Shown here in pieces: positions 7,859-18,317 of a stretch of 41,876 bases of DNA. The stretch's first letter is position 1, and every line of letters starts with the position of its first letter. Source of the stretch: Bacteriovorax stolpii (lineage in GTDB: Bacteria > Bdellovibrionota > UBA1018); assembly GCA_945860415.1 (NCBI GenBank), contig CAMAQA010000019.1, positions 1 to 41,876 on the forward strand. The letters run 5' to 3'. Both the position numbers and the translations under genes were made by a program. The notes beneath the pieces are model-generated. The model made no database searches, had not been told where the DNA came from, and worked only from the letters and a program-made list of their open reading frames with translations.

Positions 7859-10042
7859 TTAAGAGGTTTTCAGCCGCTCGCCCTGCAGGCGCCCCTCGCG
7901 GTCGAGAAAGGCTCGGAAAGCGGAGTTCTCCGGTCGCTCCAATCGGGGATCGGTCTTGAGGATCGCCACTACATCCTCGCGGGCGCGAAGAAGCCACTCC
8001 TTGTCGCGCACCAGATCGGCGATCCGGAACGGAAGTGCCCCCGCCTGGCGGGTGCCGAGGAATTCGCCGGGGCCGCGAATCTCGAGATCGGCCTCGGCAA
8101 TCTGGAATCCGTCATTCGTCTTTTCGAGCACGCCGAGGCGCTCGGCCGTGTTCTCTCCGACGCGCGGATGGGTGAACAGGTAGCAGTGCGACTGCGCGGC
8201 ACCACGACCCACGCGACCGCGAAGCTGGTGGAGCTGCGAGAGTCCGAAGCGTTCGGCATGCTCAATGACCATCACCGTGGCATTCGGAACGTCCACACCG
8301 ACTTCCACGACGGTCGTCGAGACGAGGATGTGGAGTTCTCCGCGCTTGAAGCGCTCCATGATGTCGGTCTTGTCATCCGGCTTCATCTGCCCATGAAGGA
8401 GCCCCACCTTGAACTCCGGAAAGACCTCGCGCTGGAGCGTCTCGGCTTCGGTGATGGCCGACTTCAGGCTCGTGAAGCCTTCGGCCTCGGAATCCTGCAC
8501 GAGCGGATAGATGAAGTAGACCTGGTGCCCGGCGCTGAGCTCCGTGCGGATCTTTTCGTAGGCTCTTCCGCGCTGGTTGCTGCTGACGACTTCGGTGCGG
8601 ACCGGAGAGCGACCCGGAGGAAGCTCCTTGATGGTCGTCGTCGAGAGGTCGCCGTAGGCGGTCAGCGCCAGCGTGCGCGGAATCGGAGTGGCGGTCAGGA
8701 GCAGCGAGTGCGGTTGTCCGTCGTGACGCTTGCGACGAAGCGTGCGCCGCTGCTCGACGCCGAAGCGATGCTGCTCGTCGATCATGACGAGCCCCAGATT
8801 CGCGAACTGGACCGGATCCTCGAGCAGCGCGTGCGTGCCGATGAGGAGCGCCGGCTCTCCGGCCGCGAGGCGCGGCAGCATGCGGTTGCGTTCGGAGTCA
8901 GGTGTTTTTCCGGTCAGGAGCTCCACGCGAAGTCTTCCGCCAAAGAGCTTCACGGCGTTCCTGTAGTGCTGTTCGGCGAGGATTTCGGTCGGAGCCATGA
9001 GGGCGGCCTGGAATCCTTCGGCGAGCGCTGCCGCCGCAGACAAAAGTGCCACGACCGTCTTGCCGCTGCCGACGTCTCCCTGCACGAGGCGATTCATGGG
9101 ATGCGGCTCCTTCATGTCCTGAAGAATATCCGCGAGAGCCTTCGTCTGGTCGCCGGTCAGGCGGAACGGCAGCAGGGCTTCCAGGTCCTGCGCCGCCTTG
9201 GCGCCGCCTTCGCGTCCGATCGAAGGCGCACGTTCGCGCGCGACACCGAGCTTCTGCATCAGGACGAAATACTCGAACTTGAAGAACTCCTCGTAGATGA
9301 AGCGCGCGTGCCAGCGAGTGTCGAAATCGAGGAGGTGCTGGATCTCGGTCTCGGACCCTGGAAAATGAATCTCCTTTGCCGCTTCATGCGCGCTGGGAAG
9401 GGCATATTTGTCGAGTACGTGGCGAGGCAGGTCGTTCGGAAGTGCGGGCCCGTACTTGTGGATGGCTTCCCACAGCACCTTTCTGAACGTGCGGCTCGGA
9501 ATGCCTTCGAGTTCGGTGTAGACCGGAACGACCCGACCCACATTCAGTTCGTCTTCCTTCGACACCACGTCGGAGGTCCTGTTCCAGACGATCTCGGGAT
9601 GGATGATCTCGGACTTTCCGAGGTACTTCTTCATCGCACCCGTGACGACGATGGGCGTTCCCGGAACGAGCCGCTGCTCGAGCCCCTTCGGTGCATGGAA
9701 CCACTTGAGCATCAGGATGCCGCTGTCATCGGTGCAGCGGGCTTCGAGCATGGAGCGTCCCATGCGCATGCCGATCTTCCGCGAGGACAGCACTCGCACG
9801 GCGACGGTGGCGCGCGCTCCTTCCTCGAGCTCATCGACGGTCTTGAGGCGCGTCCGGTCTTCATAGGCGCGAGGAAAAAAGGTCAGCAGGTCGCGAACCG
9901 TGGTGATTCCACGGCTTTCGAAGATGGCGCCCAGTCGAGGGCCGACGCCCTTGACGTACTGGACGGCAACGTCATTCGTAGCGGACTTTGAGGACTTCGT
10001 AATGCACTTCTCCCTTGGGAGCGTGGACGACCACTTCGTCAC
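7859..10042 (-). CDS. recG: ATP-dependent DNA helicase RecG
   Basis: The protein (727 residues from the first in-frame start) is RecG, which reverses stalled replication forks and moves Holliday junctions. It has the wedge/OB domain, then the superfamily 2 motor with GDVGSGKT (Walker A), DEQH box, TATPIPRT, and the C-terminal QLRGRVGRG motif. The start is uncertain. The first canonical in-frame codon is GTG 10042, which overlaps greA by 71 bases. The ATG at 9975, which forms ATGA with the greA stop, is in the wrong frame. An in-frame ATT at 10003 has AAGGGAG 6 bases before it. RecG homology (VQYVKGVG) begins about 28 residues after the GTG. It is last in the carB-zinc protein-greA-recG run. 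Confidence 0.96.
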   Translation of the reverse strand: MTKWSSTLPREKCITKSSKSATNDVAVQYVKGVGPRLGAIFESRGITTVRDLLTFFPRAYEDRTRLKTVDELEEGARATVAVRVLSSRKIGMRMGRSMLEARCTDDSGILMLKWFHAPKGLEQRLVPGTPIVVTGAMKKYLGKSEIIHPEIVWNRTSDVVSKEDELNVGRVVPVYTELEGIPSRTFRKVLWEAIHKYGPALPNDLPRHVLDKYALPSAHEAAKEIHFPGSETEIQHLLDFDTRWHARFIYEEFFKFEYFVLMQKLGVARERAPSIGREGGAKAAQDLEALLPFRLTGDQTKALADILQDMKEPHPMNRLVQGDVGSGKTVVALLSAAAALAEGFQAALMAPTEILAEQHYRNAVKLFGGRLRVELLTGKTPDSERNRMLPRLAAGEPALLIGTHALLEDPVQFANLGLVMIDEQHRFGVEQRRTLRRKRHDGQPHSLLLTATPIPRTLALTAYGDLSTTTIKELPPGRSPVRTEVVSSNQRGRAYEKIRTELSAGHQVYFIYPLVQDSEAEGFTSLKSAITEAETLQREVFPEFKVGLLHGQMKPDDKTDIMERFKRGELHILVSTTVVEVGVDVPNATVMVIEHAERFGLSQLHQLRGRVGRGAAQSHCYLFTHPRVGENTAERLGVLEKTNDGFQIAEADLEIRGPGEFLGTRQAGALPFRIADLVRDKEWLLRAREDVVAILKTDPRLERPENSAFRAFLDREGRLQGERLKTS

Positions 10043-10451
10043 CTTCCGTCTTGCCGATCAGGGCACGAGCGATGGGCGAGGTGATGCCCACCTTGCCACT
10101 CTTGATGTCGGCTTCATCGACTCCGACGATCTGGTAGGTGAGCTTCCTGTCCGTTTCGGTCTCGAGCACGACGACCGTTGCCCCGAAGACGATCTTCTCG
10201 GACTTGATCGTGGAAGGATCAATGACCTGCGCGCGGGCAAGCTTGCCATTGATGTCCTGGATGCGGCCCTCGATGAAACCCTGGCGCTCTTTGGCGGCCG
10301 AATAATCAGCATTCTCGGAGAGGTCACCATGACCACGCGCCACCTCGATCGCTTTCACGATCGTGGGGCGTTCGACGGTCATGAGGTGCTTGAGTTCCTC
10401 ATCGAGCATCTTCTTGCCGCGGACGGTCATTGGAAACTTTTCTTCAGCCAT
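9972..10451 (-). CDS. greA: Transcription elongation factor GreA
   Basis: The 159-residue protein has the GreA coiled-coil N-domain with the acidic tip region ([16 protein letters not shown] at about 42-57) and the C-terminal FKBP-like domain with [10 protein letters not shown]. It rescues backtracked RNA polymerase by stimulating transcript cleavage. ATG 10451 is chosen for the MAEEKFPMT start; only a weak AGG precedes it. It sits 37 bases after the small zinc protein and overlaps the start region of recG. The 37-base gap contains a weak TGACC/GGTCA hairpin without a U-run, so read-through from carB is likely. Confidence 0.97.
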   Translation of the reverse strand: MAEEKFPMTVRGKKMLDEELKHLMTVERPTIVKAIEVARGHGDLSENADYSAAKERQGFIEGRIQDINGKLARAQVIDPSTIKSEKIVFGATVVVLETETDRKLTYQIVGVDEADIKSGKVGITSPIARALIGKTEGDEVVVHAPKGEVHYEVLKVRYE

Positions 10452-10488
10452 ATGCCTGAAATCGTTAACACATGACCGGGGGGCTAGG

Positions 10489-10782
10489 TCACGATTTTTT
10501 TCGGAACAGGGCCTCGGCAGCGGCCTTCATGGCGTCTCTTGAAGTGGCTCCGTCCGCCTTGAGTGCCGAGTTTGCCTTGAAATAATCGCAGAAATTCGAG
10601 CGCTCCTTGTCCACGACCCGATCCGCCTGGTTTTCGTGGCACTCGTTATTCGCCGTTCGATCGTAATGGATGCACGCCCTGCACGTTCGGGTATCCCGAC
10701 CGCAGGACCGGCAGGTGTCCTGCCGTCCGAAGTCCAGCGGAGTGAGTGACGTGCCACAATGCCAGCAGAGGAGGGTGCTCAT
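10489..10782 (-). CDS. Small zinc-ribbon protein, function unknown
   Basis: The 97-residue protein has eight cysteines in two sets: Cys6-x2-Cys9 with Cys24-x2-Cys27, and Cys34-x2-Cys37 with Cys48 and Cys65 (the [11 protein letters not shown] segment). This looks like two zinc ribbons and matches a small conserved family with a CxxC and DKERxNFCDYF signature that I recognise but cannot name. No signal peptide. ATG 10782 overlaps the carB stop (ATGA), so it is translationally coupled to carB and lies before greA. A role in nucleic-acid binding is possible but not shown. Confidence 0.85.
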   Translation of the reverse strand: MSTLLCWHCGTSLTPLDFGRQDTCRSCGRDTRTCRACIHYDRTANNECHENQADRVVDKERSNFCDYFKANSALKADGATSRDAMKAAAEALFRKKS

Positions 10783-13700
10783 AGCGGAAGAATCTCGATC
10801 GGGCCTTTTCGGGCCTGGCGGATGGATTGAAGCATCGCACGCGCTGACGACAGCACGGTGGCGTAGGGAATCTTCCGCTCGAGCGCGGCACGCCTCATGG
10901 ATTTGCTGTCGTGGATGGCCCGGTCGCCATAGACCGTATTGATGACCAGCTGGAACCGGCCCTCATGGATCGCCTCGACGCAGTGAGGAGATCCGTCCTT
11001 GACCTTGTTGATCGACTGAACCGACAGATCGTAGCCATTGAGGAACTTCGCCGTTCCCGGAGTGGCCCAGAGTTCGAATCCCATCGCCTTGAGTTCCATC
11101 GCGAGCGGAAGGACCGCCGCCTTGTCATGATCTCGAATCGAGAGGAATGCGCGGCCATCGAAGGGCAGATGCACGCCTGCGCCGGCCATCGCCTTCGAGT
11201 ACGCTGCAGCAAAGCTGTGCGCGCGTCCCATGACTTCTCCAGTGGATTTCATTTCGGGGCCGAGAAGCACGTCGACGGCGGGAAATTTATTGAACGGAAA
11301 GACCGGCGCCTTCACGTGGAAGGTGTCGAGCTCGAGGTCGAGATCCTGCCGGATGCCGAGATCATGGAGCGACTTGCCCATCATCACCTGCACCGCGAGC
11401 GGAACCAGCGCCTTTCCGATGGCCTTGCTGACAAAGGGCACCGTGCGCGAAGCGCGCGGGTTGACTTCGAGCAGGTAGATGTCATCGCCGCTGATCGCGA
11501 ACTGGCAGTTCATCAGCCCGATCACGCGAAGCCGGCGCGCCAGCTCGCGTGTGTAGGTGCGGATGCGGTCCGTCGTTTCAGGGCTCAGGGTGACCGCCGG
11601 CAAACTGCAGGCGCTGTCACCACTGTGGATTCCGGCTTCTTCGATGTGCTCCATCAGCCCGGCGATGAAGCAGTCCTTTCCGTCGCTGATCGCATCGACA
11701 TCGACTTCGGTGGCGCGGTCGAGGAAGCGGTCGATGAGCAGCGGATGCTTGTCGGTCACGCTCATCGTTTCTTCGATCGAGGCTCGGAGCGAGGTCTCGC
11801 TATGGACGATTTTCATTCCCCTGCCCCCGAGCACATAGGACGGACGAATGAGGACGGGATAGCCCAGCCGATTGGCGGCAGCGACGGCCTCTTCGGCGGT
11901 GCGCGCCGTGGCAGAGGGGGGTTCCTTGAGTCCCAGAGGTTCAAGCTCCTTGACGAGTGCGCTGCACTTTTCGCGATCTTCTGCCAGATCGATGCTGGCC
12001 GTCGATGTGCCGAGCACGCGCAGGCCTCCCGCTTCGAGTGCCTTCGCAATCTTGAGGGGAGTCTGGCCGCCGAGCTGGACGATGACGCCCAGGGGCTTTT
12101 CGATCTGGGCGATGCGGAGCACGTGCTCCGGAGTCAGCGGTTCGAAGAAGAGCTTGTCGGAGGTGTCGTAGTCAGTGCTGACGGTCTCGGGATTCGAGTT
12201 CACCATCAGGCTTTCGACGCCCATCTTTCGGAGCGCCTTCGAGGCATGAACGCAGCAGTAATCGAATTCGATGCCTTGGCCGATGCGGTTCGGGCCACCG
12301 CCCAGGATCATGACCTTCTTCGGGTTGGTGTTGGGTCGGCACTCCTCGTTGCGGCTGCGATAGGTGCTGTAAAGATAGGGAGTCTTTGCCTCGAATTCGG
12401 CAGCGCAGGTGTCGACCTGGTGGAAGACGGCGACCACTCCCAGGTGTTCGCGAGCAATGCGGACCTGCTCTTCGCCCACTGGCGAGGGTCCGTTCAGCGT
12501 CAGGAAGCCCGCGATGCCGCGATCAGTCCATCCGAGAGTCTTGATCGTCTCGAAGGTTTTTGCAGAGAACGGAAACTCTTCGGCGCGCATCAGCTTTTCG
12601 GCGTCGAGGTGCTTGCGAATTCGGCTCAGGAACCAGGGGTCGATGCCGCTACGGCCGTAGATCTCCTCGTTCATGGCACCAGAGCGGATGGCGTCGGCTA
12701 CCGCCCAGATGCGCCTCGGATGCGATTGCTCGATCCAGTCCCAGCGAACATCCTTGCCGAGGGGCTTGAGCCAGGGCGAATCCGTCTCGAGCCCGGCGAT
12801 GGCCTTCCCGAAGGATTCTTCGAAGGTGCGGCCGAGAGCCATGACTTCACCGACCGATTTCATCTGGGTGGTGAGGACCTCAGGGGTCGGGCGGAATTTT
12901 TCGAAGTCAAAACGCGGAATCTTCGTGACGACGTAATCGAGAGCGGGCTCGAAACTCGCGGGAGTCGTTCCGGTGATCTCGTTCGTGAGCTCATCCAGGC
13001 GATAGCCGATGGCGAGCTTGGCCGCTACGCGAGCGATTGGAAAACCGGTGGCCTTCGAGGCCAGCGCGCTTGAACGCGAGACGCGCGGATTCATCTCGAT
13101 GACGACCACGCGGCCGTCCTTCGGATTGACGGCGTACTGAATGTTCGATCCGCCGGTCTCGACGCCGATGGCCCGGATGATTCGGATGGACTGGTCGCGC
13201 AGGTTCTGGAACTCGCGATCCGTGAGCGTCTGTGCCGGGGCAATCGTGATGCTGTCACCGGTGTGCACGCCCATCGGATCGAGGTTTTCGATCGAACAGA
13301 CGATGACGACATTGTCGGCGGTGTCGCGCACGACCTCGAGCTCGAATTCCTTCCATCCGAGCAGGCTCTCCTCGACGAGGCATTCCTTCGTGGGCGAAAG
13401 AAAGAGCGCGCGTTCGAGCTGCTTCAGGAACTCCTCTTCCGAGCGAACAATGCCGCCGCCTTCGCCGCCCAGCGTGAAGGAGGGGCGTAGGATGAGTGGA
13501 AGGCCGAACTCTTTCAGGATCTTGCTAGAGTCCTCCATCGAGCGCGCGAGGCGGCTTCGGGCGCTGTGGAGTCCGAGCTCGTCCATCTTCGCCTTGAAGA
13601 GCTCTCGGTCTTCCGCGAGGCGAATCGCCTCAGGCTTCGCACCGAGGAGTTCAATGCCGAGGCGCTTGAGGACGCCCCGGCTCTCGAGGGCCAGCGCGAG

Positions 13701-13991
13701 ATTGAGTGCGGTCTGTCCGCCCATGGTCGGCAGCACCGCCTGCGGGCGTTCGATTTCAAGGATTCGTTCCACGAACTCAGGGGTGAGCGGCTCGACGTAG
13801 ACTTTGTCCGCCGTCTCCGGATCGGTCATGATCGTCGCAGGATTGGAATTCACGAGGACGACTTCGATTCCTTCCTCGCGAAGCGCCTTGACGGCCTGGG
13901 TTCCGGAGTAATCAAACTCACAGGCCTGGCCGATGACGATGGGGCCGCTTCCGATGATGAGAACTTTCCTTAGGTCCTTTCGTAGCGGCAT
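10779..13991 (-). CDS. carB: Carbamoyl-phosphate synthase large subunit
   Basis: The 1070-residue protein has full family length: two ATP-grasp halves ([15 protein letters not shown], then [14 protein letters not shown]), an oligomerisation region between them and a C-terminal MGS-like allosteric domain. It makes carbamoyl phosphate from glutamine-derived ammonia, bicarbonate and two ATP for pyrimidine and arginine synthesis. The start [22 protein letters not shown] at ATG 13991 is standard. The small subunit carA is not in the window and must be encoded elsewhere. It heads the run carB - zinc protein - greA - recG. Confidence 0.98.
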   Translation of the reverse strand: MPLRKDLRKVLIIGSGPIVIGQACEFDYSGTQAVKALREEGIEVVLVNSNPATIMTDPETADKVYVEPLTPEFVERILEIERPQAVLPTMGGQTALNLALALESRGVLKRLGIELLGAKPEAIRLAEDRELFKAKMDELGLHSARSRLARSMEDSSKILKEFGLPLILRPSFTLGGEGGGIVRSEEEFLKQLERALFLSPTKECLVEESLLGWKEFELEVVRDTADNVVIVCSIENLDPMGVHTGDSITIAPAQTLTDREFQNLRDQSIRIIRAIGVETGGSNIQYAVNPKDGRVVVIEMNPRVSRSSALASKATGFPIARVAAKLAIGYRLDELTNEITGTTPASFEPALDYVVTKIPRFDFEKFRPTPEVLTTQMKSVGEVMALGRTFEESFGKAIAGLETDSPWLKPLGKDVRWDWIEQSHPRRIWAVADAIRSGAMNEEIYGRSGIDPWFLSRIRKHLDAEKLMRAEEFPFSAKTFETIKTLGWTDRGIAGFLTLNGPSPVGEEQVRIAREHLGVVAVFHQVDTCAAEFEAKTPYLYSTYRSRNEECRPNTNPKKVMILGGGPNRIGQGIEFDYCCVHASKALRKMGVESLMVNSNPETVSTDYDTSDKLFFEPLTPEHVLRIAQIEKPLGVIVQLGGQTPLKIAKALEAGGLRVLGTSTASIDLAEDREKCSALVKELEPLGLKEPPSATARTAEEAVAAANRLGYPVLIRPSYVLGGRGMKIVHSETSLRASIEETMSVTDKHPLLIDRFLDRATEVDVDAISDGKDCFIAGLMEHIEEAGIHSGDSACSLPAVTLSPETTDRIRTYTRELARRLRVIGLMNCQFAISGDDIYLLEVNPRASRTVPFVSKAIGKALVPLAVQVMMGKSLHDLGIRQDLDLELDTFHVKAPVFPFNKFPAVDVLLGPEMKSTGEVMGRAHSFAAAYSKAMAGAGVHLPFDGRAFLSIRDHDKAAVLPLAMELKAMGFELWATPGTAKFLNGYDLSVQSINKVKDGSPHCVEAIHEGRFQLVINTVYGDRAIHDSKSMRRAALERKIPYATVLSSARAMLQSIRQARKGPIEILPL

Positions 13992-13997
13992 CGTCGT

Positions 13998-14549
13998 TTA
14001 CCTCGATGGTTCAGGAATGGGTGGCGCCCCCGCTGGAAGGAGCGTGATCGGATCGCCCGGATTCGATCGGTTGAAATGCTGCACGGCTCGGTCGAGATGA
14101 ACTTCATTGGTGGCAAGTCGCGATCGACCGAATGCAAAGCTGCCGAGCGCGAGCGTCAGGCCAATCGAAACGGTGATGTTCTTGGAGCCGCGGTCTTCGA
14201 GCAGCCTCGGGCCGAGGATGGCAGCGAGCAGGCCCGCCATTCCGGTGTACGCCAGCATTTCGGTGCTGCGCCGATTGGCCTGGTAGAGGTCCAGCTCGGC
14301 TCGAGATTCGGGCACCGAATCCAGCAGCGGACGAAGTCCTTCTCCGTCGGCGCCCAGCGGACTGTCGCAGGAGATTCGCTTGCGTCGATACTCGTACTGG
14401 CGTTCACAGTGGAGGACATCTTGTGGGGCAGCCTGCGGGCCGAGCTGGGGTAGCGAAGTCACGGGAGATGGCGGGGCGGCCAGGCTGGCGCTGGCGACTC
14501 CCAGCAGGGCAAGGATGGCGGGCACGGGGTTGCGGGCGCGTCGGCTCAT
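13998..14549 (-). CDS. Exported membrane protein of unknown function
   Basis: The 183-residue protein starts with a signal peptide (basic MSRRAR, hydrophobic core, SLAA at about 22-25). A Cys pair follows (Cys48 and Cys61), then two hydrophobic segments at about 99-115 and 127-143 separated by LLEDRGSK. I do not recognise a family. It ends 6 bases before carB on the same strand and may share its transcript. It is divergent from the DUF2400 gene across a 66-base gap. Confidence 0.7.
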   Translation of the reverse strand: MSRRARNPVPAILALLGVASASLAAPPSPVTSLPQLGPQAAPQDVLHCERQYEYRRKRISCDSPLGADGEGLRPLLDSVPESRAELDLYQANRRSTEMLAYTGMAGLLAAILGPRLLEDRGSKNITVSIGLTLALGSFAFGRSRLATNEVHLDRAVQHFNRSNPGDPITLLPAGAPPIPEPSR

Positions 14550-14615
14550 CTGCAGAAACTTCTAGCGGGTACCGGGTGGATTTGACAATCTGGATCGCGA
14601 AGTCGCACACAAAAG

Positions 14616-15557
14616 ATGACCACCCGTTCGTCCGCGCACCTGCTCCGGCCTTTTCTGGATCAGCTCTTCGATGCCTATCATCGAACCGAGCATCTGGGGT
14701 CCGACCCGCTTGAGTTTGTCCATCGATTCCAGGATCCGTGGGACCAGGAAGTCGTGGCGCTGATTGCTGCGCAGCTGGCCTATGGAAATGTCCGACAAAT
14801 CCGTTCTTCCGTGGAGCGCTGGCTGGCGGGAATGATCAGCCATTCGGGTTCCCCGTCATACTTTGTTCGCGAAGGGCTGGCTGATCTCGAAATCCGTGCC
14901 CAGATGCTGGATTTTGTTCATCGGCTGCATACCGGTGCGGATCTGCTCCTGCTGCTCGATCTATTGGCGGAGAGCTGGCGCAGACATGGATCGTTGGGAG
15001 CGCACCTCTGCATGCACCTCGAAACCCGCGCGCCGGACTTCTCCCAGGCGCTCGATGTCGTTCTCATGGAGTGGAAGAACTGGGTCAGAGAGAAGACCGG
15101 TGCCCTACCTTCGAGGTCGGTTGCTCATTTTCTTGCCGCCCCGGCATCCGGAAGTTGCTGCAAGCGTTGGTGCATGCTTCTGCGATGGATGGGAAGGAAA
15201 GATGCGCTCGATCCGGGGCTCTGGCAGCCGGGCTCTCGGCTCCTGAAGCAGCTTCCTGAAGGAAGCGGGCTCCTTCCTCGACAGCTCGTGATTCCTCTCG
15301 ACACCCATGTGGGCCAGATCTGCCAGTTTCTCGGACTAACTCGACGGAAGGCACTGAACTGGAAGGCGGCCCTCGAGATCACCTCGCGGCTGCGCGAGTG
15401 CGATCCGGAAGATCCGGTCCGCCATGACTTTGCGCTGGCAAGGCTCGGAATCCTGGACAAGTGCAGGAAGCGATTTGTTGCGGAGGTTTGCGGAAACTGC
15501 GAGCTCAGGCCGGGATGCCGGCATGCGGCCAGGAGCCTGGTGCGAACTGGATCATGA
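14616..15557 (+). CDS. DUF2400 / TIGR02757 family protein
   Basis: The 313-residue protein matches the conserved DUF2400 family (TIGR02757 as I remember it). Key segments are an internal LLRWMGRKDALDPGLW and PLDTHVGQICQFLGLTRRK, then DPEDPVRHDFALARLGI and a C-terminal Cys cluster (CGNCELRPGC). The helix-hairpin-like PLDTHV region and the terminal cysteines recall HhH-type DNA glycosylases with an Fe-S loop, but no activity is established to my knowledge. The ATG at 14616 has only a weak AAAAG before it. It ends one base from the convergent sugar transferase gene. Confidence 0.9.
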   Translation: MTTRSSAHLLRPFLDQLFDAYHRTEHLGSDPLEFVHRFQDPWDQEVVALIAAQLAYGNVRQIRSSVERWLAGMISHSGSPSYFVREGLADLEIRAQMLDFVHRLHTGADLLLLLDLLAESWRRHGSLGAHLCMHLETRAPDFSQALDVVLMEWKNWVREKTGALPSRSVAHFLAAPASGSCCKRWCMLLRWMGRKDALDPGLWQPGSRLLKQLPEGSGLLPRQLVIPLDTHVGQICQFLGLTRRKALNWKAALEITSRLRECDPEDPVRHDFALARLGILDKCRKRFVAEVCGNCELRPGCRHAARSLVRTGS

Positions 15558-15558
15558 T

Positions 15559-16962
15559 TCAGTAGGCGTTCCGGTTGACGAATCCTCGCCAGATCGTCAG
15601 CCAGAGGATCTTCCAGTCGAGCCAGTACGACCAGTGGCGGATGTAATACAGGTCGCATTCGATTCGTCGTTCGAGCGATGTATCTCCGCGCCAGCCATGG
15701 ATCTGTGCCCAGCCGGTGATGCCCGCCTTGACCTTGTGGCGAAGCATGTAGCCGGGAATCTCGTTTCGGAACTTGTGCACGAAGAACGGGCGCTCGGGCC
15801 TCGGGCCCACGAGCGACATGTCTCCCCGGAGCACGTTCCAGAGCTGCGGGAGTTCATCGAGGCTGGTGGCTCGAAGGATCGCGCCGACCTGGGTCTTGCG
15901 GTTGTCTCCCTCGGTGGCCCATACCGGACCCGTCTTCGCCTCGGCATCGATCGGCATGGAGCGAAACTTCAGCATCTCAAAAACGCGGCCATCGAGCCCC
16001 ATCCGCTCCTGGCGATAAAAGACCGGGCCGGGCGACGAGAGTCTCACGGCAACGGCGGCTACCAGGAAGACCGGGCTCAAGAGGATCAATCCGAACAGTG
16101 CGAGTGCGAAATCAGTCGCACGCTTGAACGTGGTGCCCCAGCCTTCGAGGGGCGATTCATTCACGCCAACGACGGGAAGTCCGTCGAAGTCTTCGATCAG
16201 GCAGCCCAGGCGCACGTATTCGTGCAGATCCGGAATGATTCTGAGGTCGATGGTTTCATCGCGAACCTGGAGGAGGAGTTCGTCGAGGCGGCCGCTCTCG
16301 CTTCGCGACAGAACGAACCAGATCTCATCAAACTTGCCGCTCGACAGGACGCCCGAGAGATCTGAAAAAGTTCCGATCACGGGAACTCCCGGAACTCGCG
16401 TCTTATCCGCGTCTTCTCCGGAAATCAGCCGCCCGGCGATGGAGACGCCCAGCTCCGGATGCCGCTCGAGTCGCGAGACCAAGAGCTCTGAAGAGGGGCC
16501 GTCGCCGACCAGCAGGGCGCGGGCAGTGCCGAAACCGGAAGCGCGCATGGCGCGAAGGGCGTGCCGAAGGAACATGCGGCTTGCCACCAGGCCGACGCCG
16601 CCGAGCACGGTAAAAATACTGAGAGTGGCACGCGAGTACCGGTACTCCGAAATGAAGGTGGTGAGTGCCACCATCAACAGCAGAGCCAGTGCGTGCGACT
16701 TCAGGAGCTGAAAGACTTCTTCCGTGCGGCGAGGCAGTCGCGTTGAGGCGTAGGCGCCGAAGGCGGTAAGCGAGAGATCCCAGAGGATGACCACGAGTGG
16801 AAGCAAGGCCAGGTACGTGCTGAACGGCGGAATTCCGAAACGCACCTCGATCAGGTCGGCGTGGAATCGAACCCAGTACGAAGCCAGCCACAATCCGGCG
16901 ACGATGATCGCGTCGGCGAGGCGTAAAAGGACTCCGAACTGAGAGTAATACCGCTTCAACAT
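15559..16962 (-). CDS. Undecaprenyl-phosphate sugar-1-phosphate transferase (WcaJ/WbaP type)
   Basis: The 467-residue inner-membrane enzyme moves a sugar-1-phosphate from a nucleotide sugar to undecaprenyl phosphate, the first step of polysaccharide repeat assembly. It has four N-terminal transmembrane helices, a cytosolic Rossmann-like domain (ALLVGDGPSS), a fifth hydrophobic hairpin at about 285-310, and the catalytic C-terminus with FYRQERMGLDG, LKFRSM, TSLDELPQLWNVLRGDMSLVGPRPE and KAGITGWAQ. The start ATG 16962 is 11 bases from the divergent O-antigen-ligase-like gene. The sugar is probably glucose or galactose, which cannot be told here. Confidence 0.95.
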   Translation of the reverse strand: MLKRYYSQFGVLLRLADAIIVAGLWLASYWVRFHADLIEVRFGIPPFSTYLALLPLVVILWDLSLTAFGAYASTRLPRRTEEVFQLLKSHALALLLMVALTTFISEYRYSRATLSIFTVLGGVGLVASRMFLRHALRAMRASGFGTARALLVGDGPSSELLVSRLERHPELGVSIAGRLISGEDADKTRVPGVPVIGTFSDLSGVLSSGKFDEIWFVLSRSESGRLDELLLQVRDETIDLRIIPDLHEYVRLGCLIEDFDGLPVVGVNESPLEGWGTTFKRATDFALALFGLILLSPVFLVAAVAVRLSSPGPVFYRQERMGLDGRVFEMLKFRSMPIDAEAKTGPVWATEGDNRKTQVGAILRATSLDELPQLWNVLRGDMSLVGPRPERPFFVHKFRNEIPGYMLRHKVKAGITGWAQIHGWRGDTSLERRIECDLYYIRHWSYWLDWKILWLTIWRGFVNRNAY

Positions 16963-16973
16963 GGTTTTGCGTT

Positions 16974-18317
16974 ATGGTACCGGATTTTCTGGACTTAACT
17001 AAAGATCCCCTGAAAAACCAAGCGAAAGAAATGCCCATCCTTCTCGCGATCTATGCAGCCTCAACCCTGGTTTCGATGGCGATCATGAGCCTCGGGACCG
17101 CCGCTGTGGTGGTCGGACTTGCCGTGGTTGCCTATCGCAGCCGTCATTCGAGCCTTCATTCAAAGGATGAGCGGTGGCCTAGCAAACTCCTGATCGGCGG
17201 CTGGAGGTCGTATGCAGCCTGGTCGGTGCTTCTCGCGCTGGCTTGCCTGCTGAGCCTGATTGTCGCGCGCTGGAGTCCGATCGACGGGTTGGATCCTGCA
17301 TCAGTCCGCTGGGGAAAGGATCTTTTCAAACTCTGGTACTTTCTTTGGCCTCCGGTTCTGGCGCTCACGCTGTGGCGTCTGTCTCCTCGAGATCAGGGAC
17401 GAATTCTCAGGATCTGGCTCCTGGTCTTCGGCGTGATCTCGATCGTGGGAATCCAGCAGTTCTGGACGGGCTGGCCACGGCCGCAGGGCATACCGAGCCT
17501 GCCGGGGTTTTTTCACTCCACGCTGTTTCTCGGGCACCACCTGTCGGTGGCGAGCATCTGGATTTTTCCGTTCTTCGTGGCTCTTTCGGCGCTGGTATCG
17601 CCGGAGCGCGATGGACTTGCAGCGCATCTGGGGCTCTCGCGACGAATGCTGCTGTTCCTGGTGGCCGCGGGCGCGCTCGCGCTCTTTCTTGGTTTCAGTC
17701 GCATGCTCTGGCTTGCCCTGCCCGCCGGCGTGATGGCGCTGGTTTTTTTGAAGACTGCTCCCTCCTTGCGCCTGCGTTACACGTTTTTCGCTGCCGGTAT
17801 CCTGGCTGCCCTCTGCGTGGTTCTTTTCCAGGTGCCGATGATTCGCGAGCGCCTGATCCATTCGATTGGCACCACGGATCGCTTCGATCTCTGGAAGGCA
17901 AACTGGGAGCTCTTCCTGCTGCGACCCTTCACGGGTGCGGGATGGCATCACAATCTGGATCTGGCCGGCCAGCTGCTTCGACGCTGGAGCGCCGGACAGG
18001 ACGTTTTCGTGAGCCATGCCCACAACAACCTGATCGAGGTCCTCGGTGGCACGGGCCTGATGGGGCTTGCTGGCTGGCTCGGCTGGAACATCTGGCTTTT
18101 CCGTTTGCTGTGGCAGCAGGCAAACGACGAGTCGAAATTGCCAGGCTGGTTTCGTGAGCTCGCCCAAGGAACCCTCGCCGCATTCGTGGTGTTCCATCTC
18201 AATGGACTGACCCAGGTCAATTTCTGGGAAGGCAAGGTCCAGCACCAGCTTTCGTGGATGGTGGCGTGGTCGCTCCTGGCCATCCTGCACCAGAGGTCGA
18301 AGGCGGGTCAGTCGTGA
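16974..18317 (+). CDS. O-antigen ligase/polymerase-like membrane protein
   Basis: The 447-residue protein has about ten to twelve hydrophobic segments and the Wzy/WaaL-type periplasmic loop with SHAHNNLIEVLGGTGLMG at about 353-370, where the HNN segment is the family hallmark. It should join polysaccharide repeats or ligate them to a lipid carrier. Two starts are possible. ATG 16974 is given; ATG 17031 removes a hydrophilic 19-residue extension and leaves 68 bases for a divergent promoter. Neither has a good ribosome-binding site. The stop overlaps the next GTG start (GTGA). Confidence 0.88.
   Translation: MVPDFLDLTKDPLKNQAKEMPILLAIYAASTLVSMAIMSLGTAAVVVGLAVVAYRSRHSSLHSKDERWPSKLLIGGWRSYAAWSVLLALACLLSLIVARWSPIDGLDPASVRWGKDLFKLWYFLWPPVLALTLWRLSPRDQGRILRIWLLVFGVISIVGIQQFWTGWPRPQGIPSLPGFFHSTLFLGHHLSVASIWIFPFFVALSALVSPERDGLAAHLGLSRRMLLFLVAAGALALFLGFSRMLWLALPAGVMALVFLKTAPSLRLRYTFFAAGILAALCVVLFQVPMIRERLIHSIGTTDRFDLWKANWELFLLRPFTGAGWHHNLDLAGQLLRRWSAGQDVFVSHAHNNLIEVLGGTGLMGLAGWLGWNIWLFRLLWQQANDESKLPGWFRELAQGTLAAFVVFHLNGLTQVNFWEGKVQHQLSWMVAWSLLAILHQRSKAGQS

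Noticed and set aside
7793-9991. Long open frame on the plus strand opposite recG, and similar frames at 1782-3371, 3810-5984, 10911-13073, 33760-35397
   Set aside because: They are shadows of clear genes on the other strand in GC-rich DNA, have no family features, and are Arg/His/Asp-rich as expected for antisense frames.
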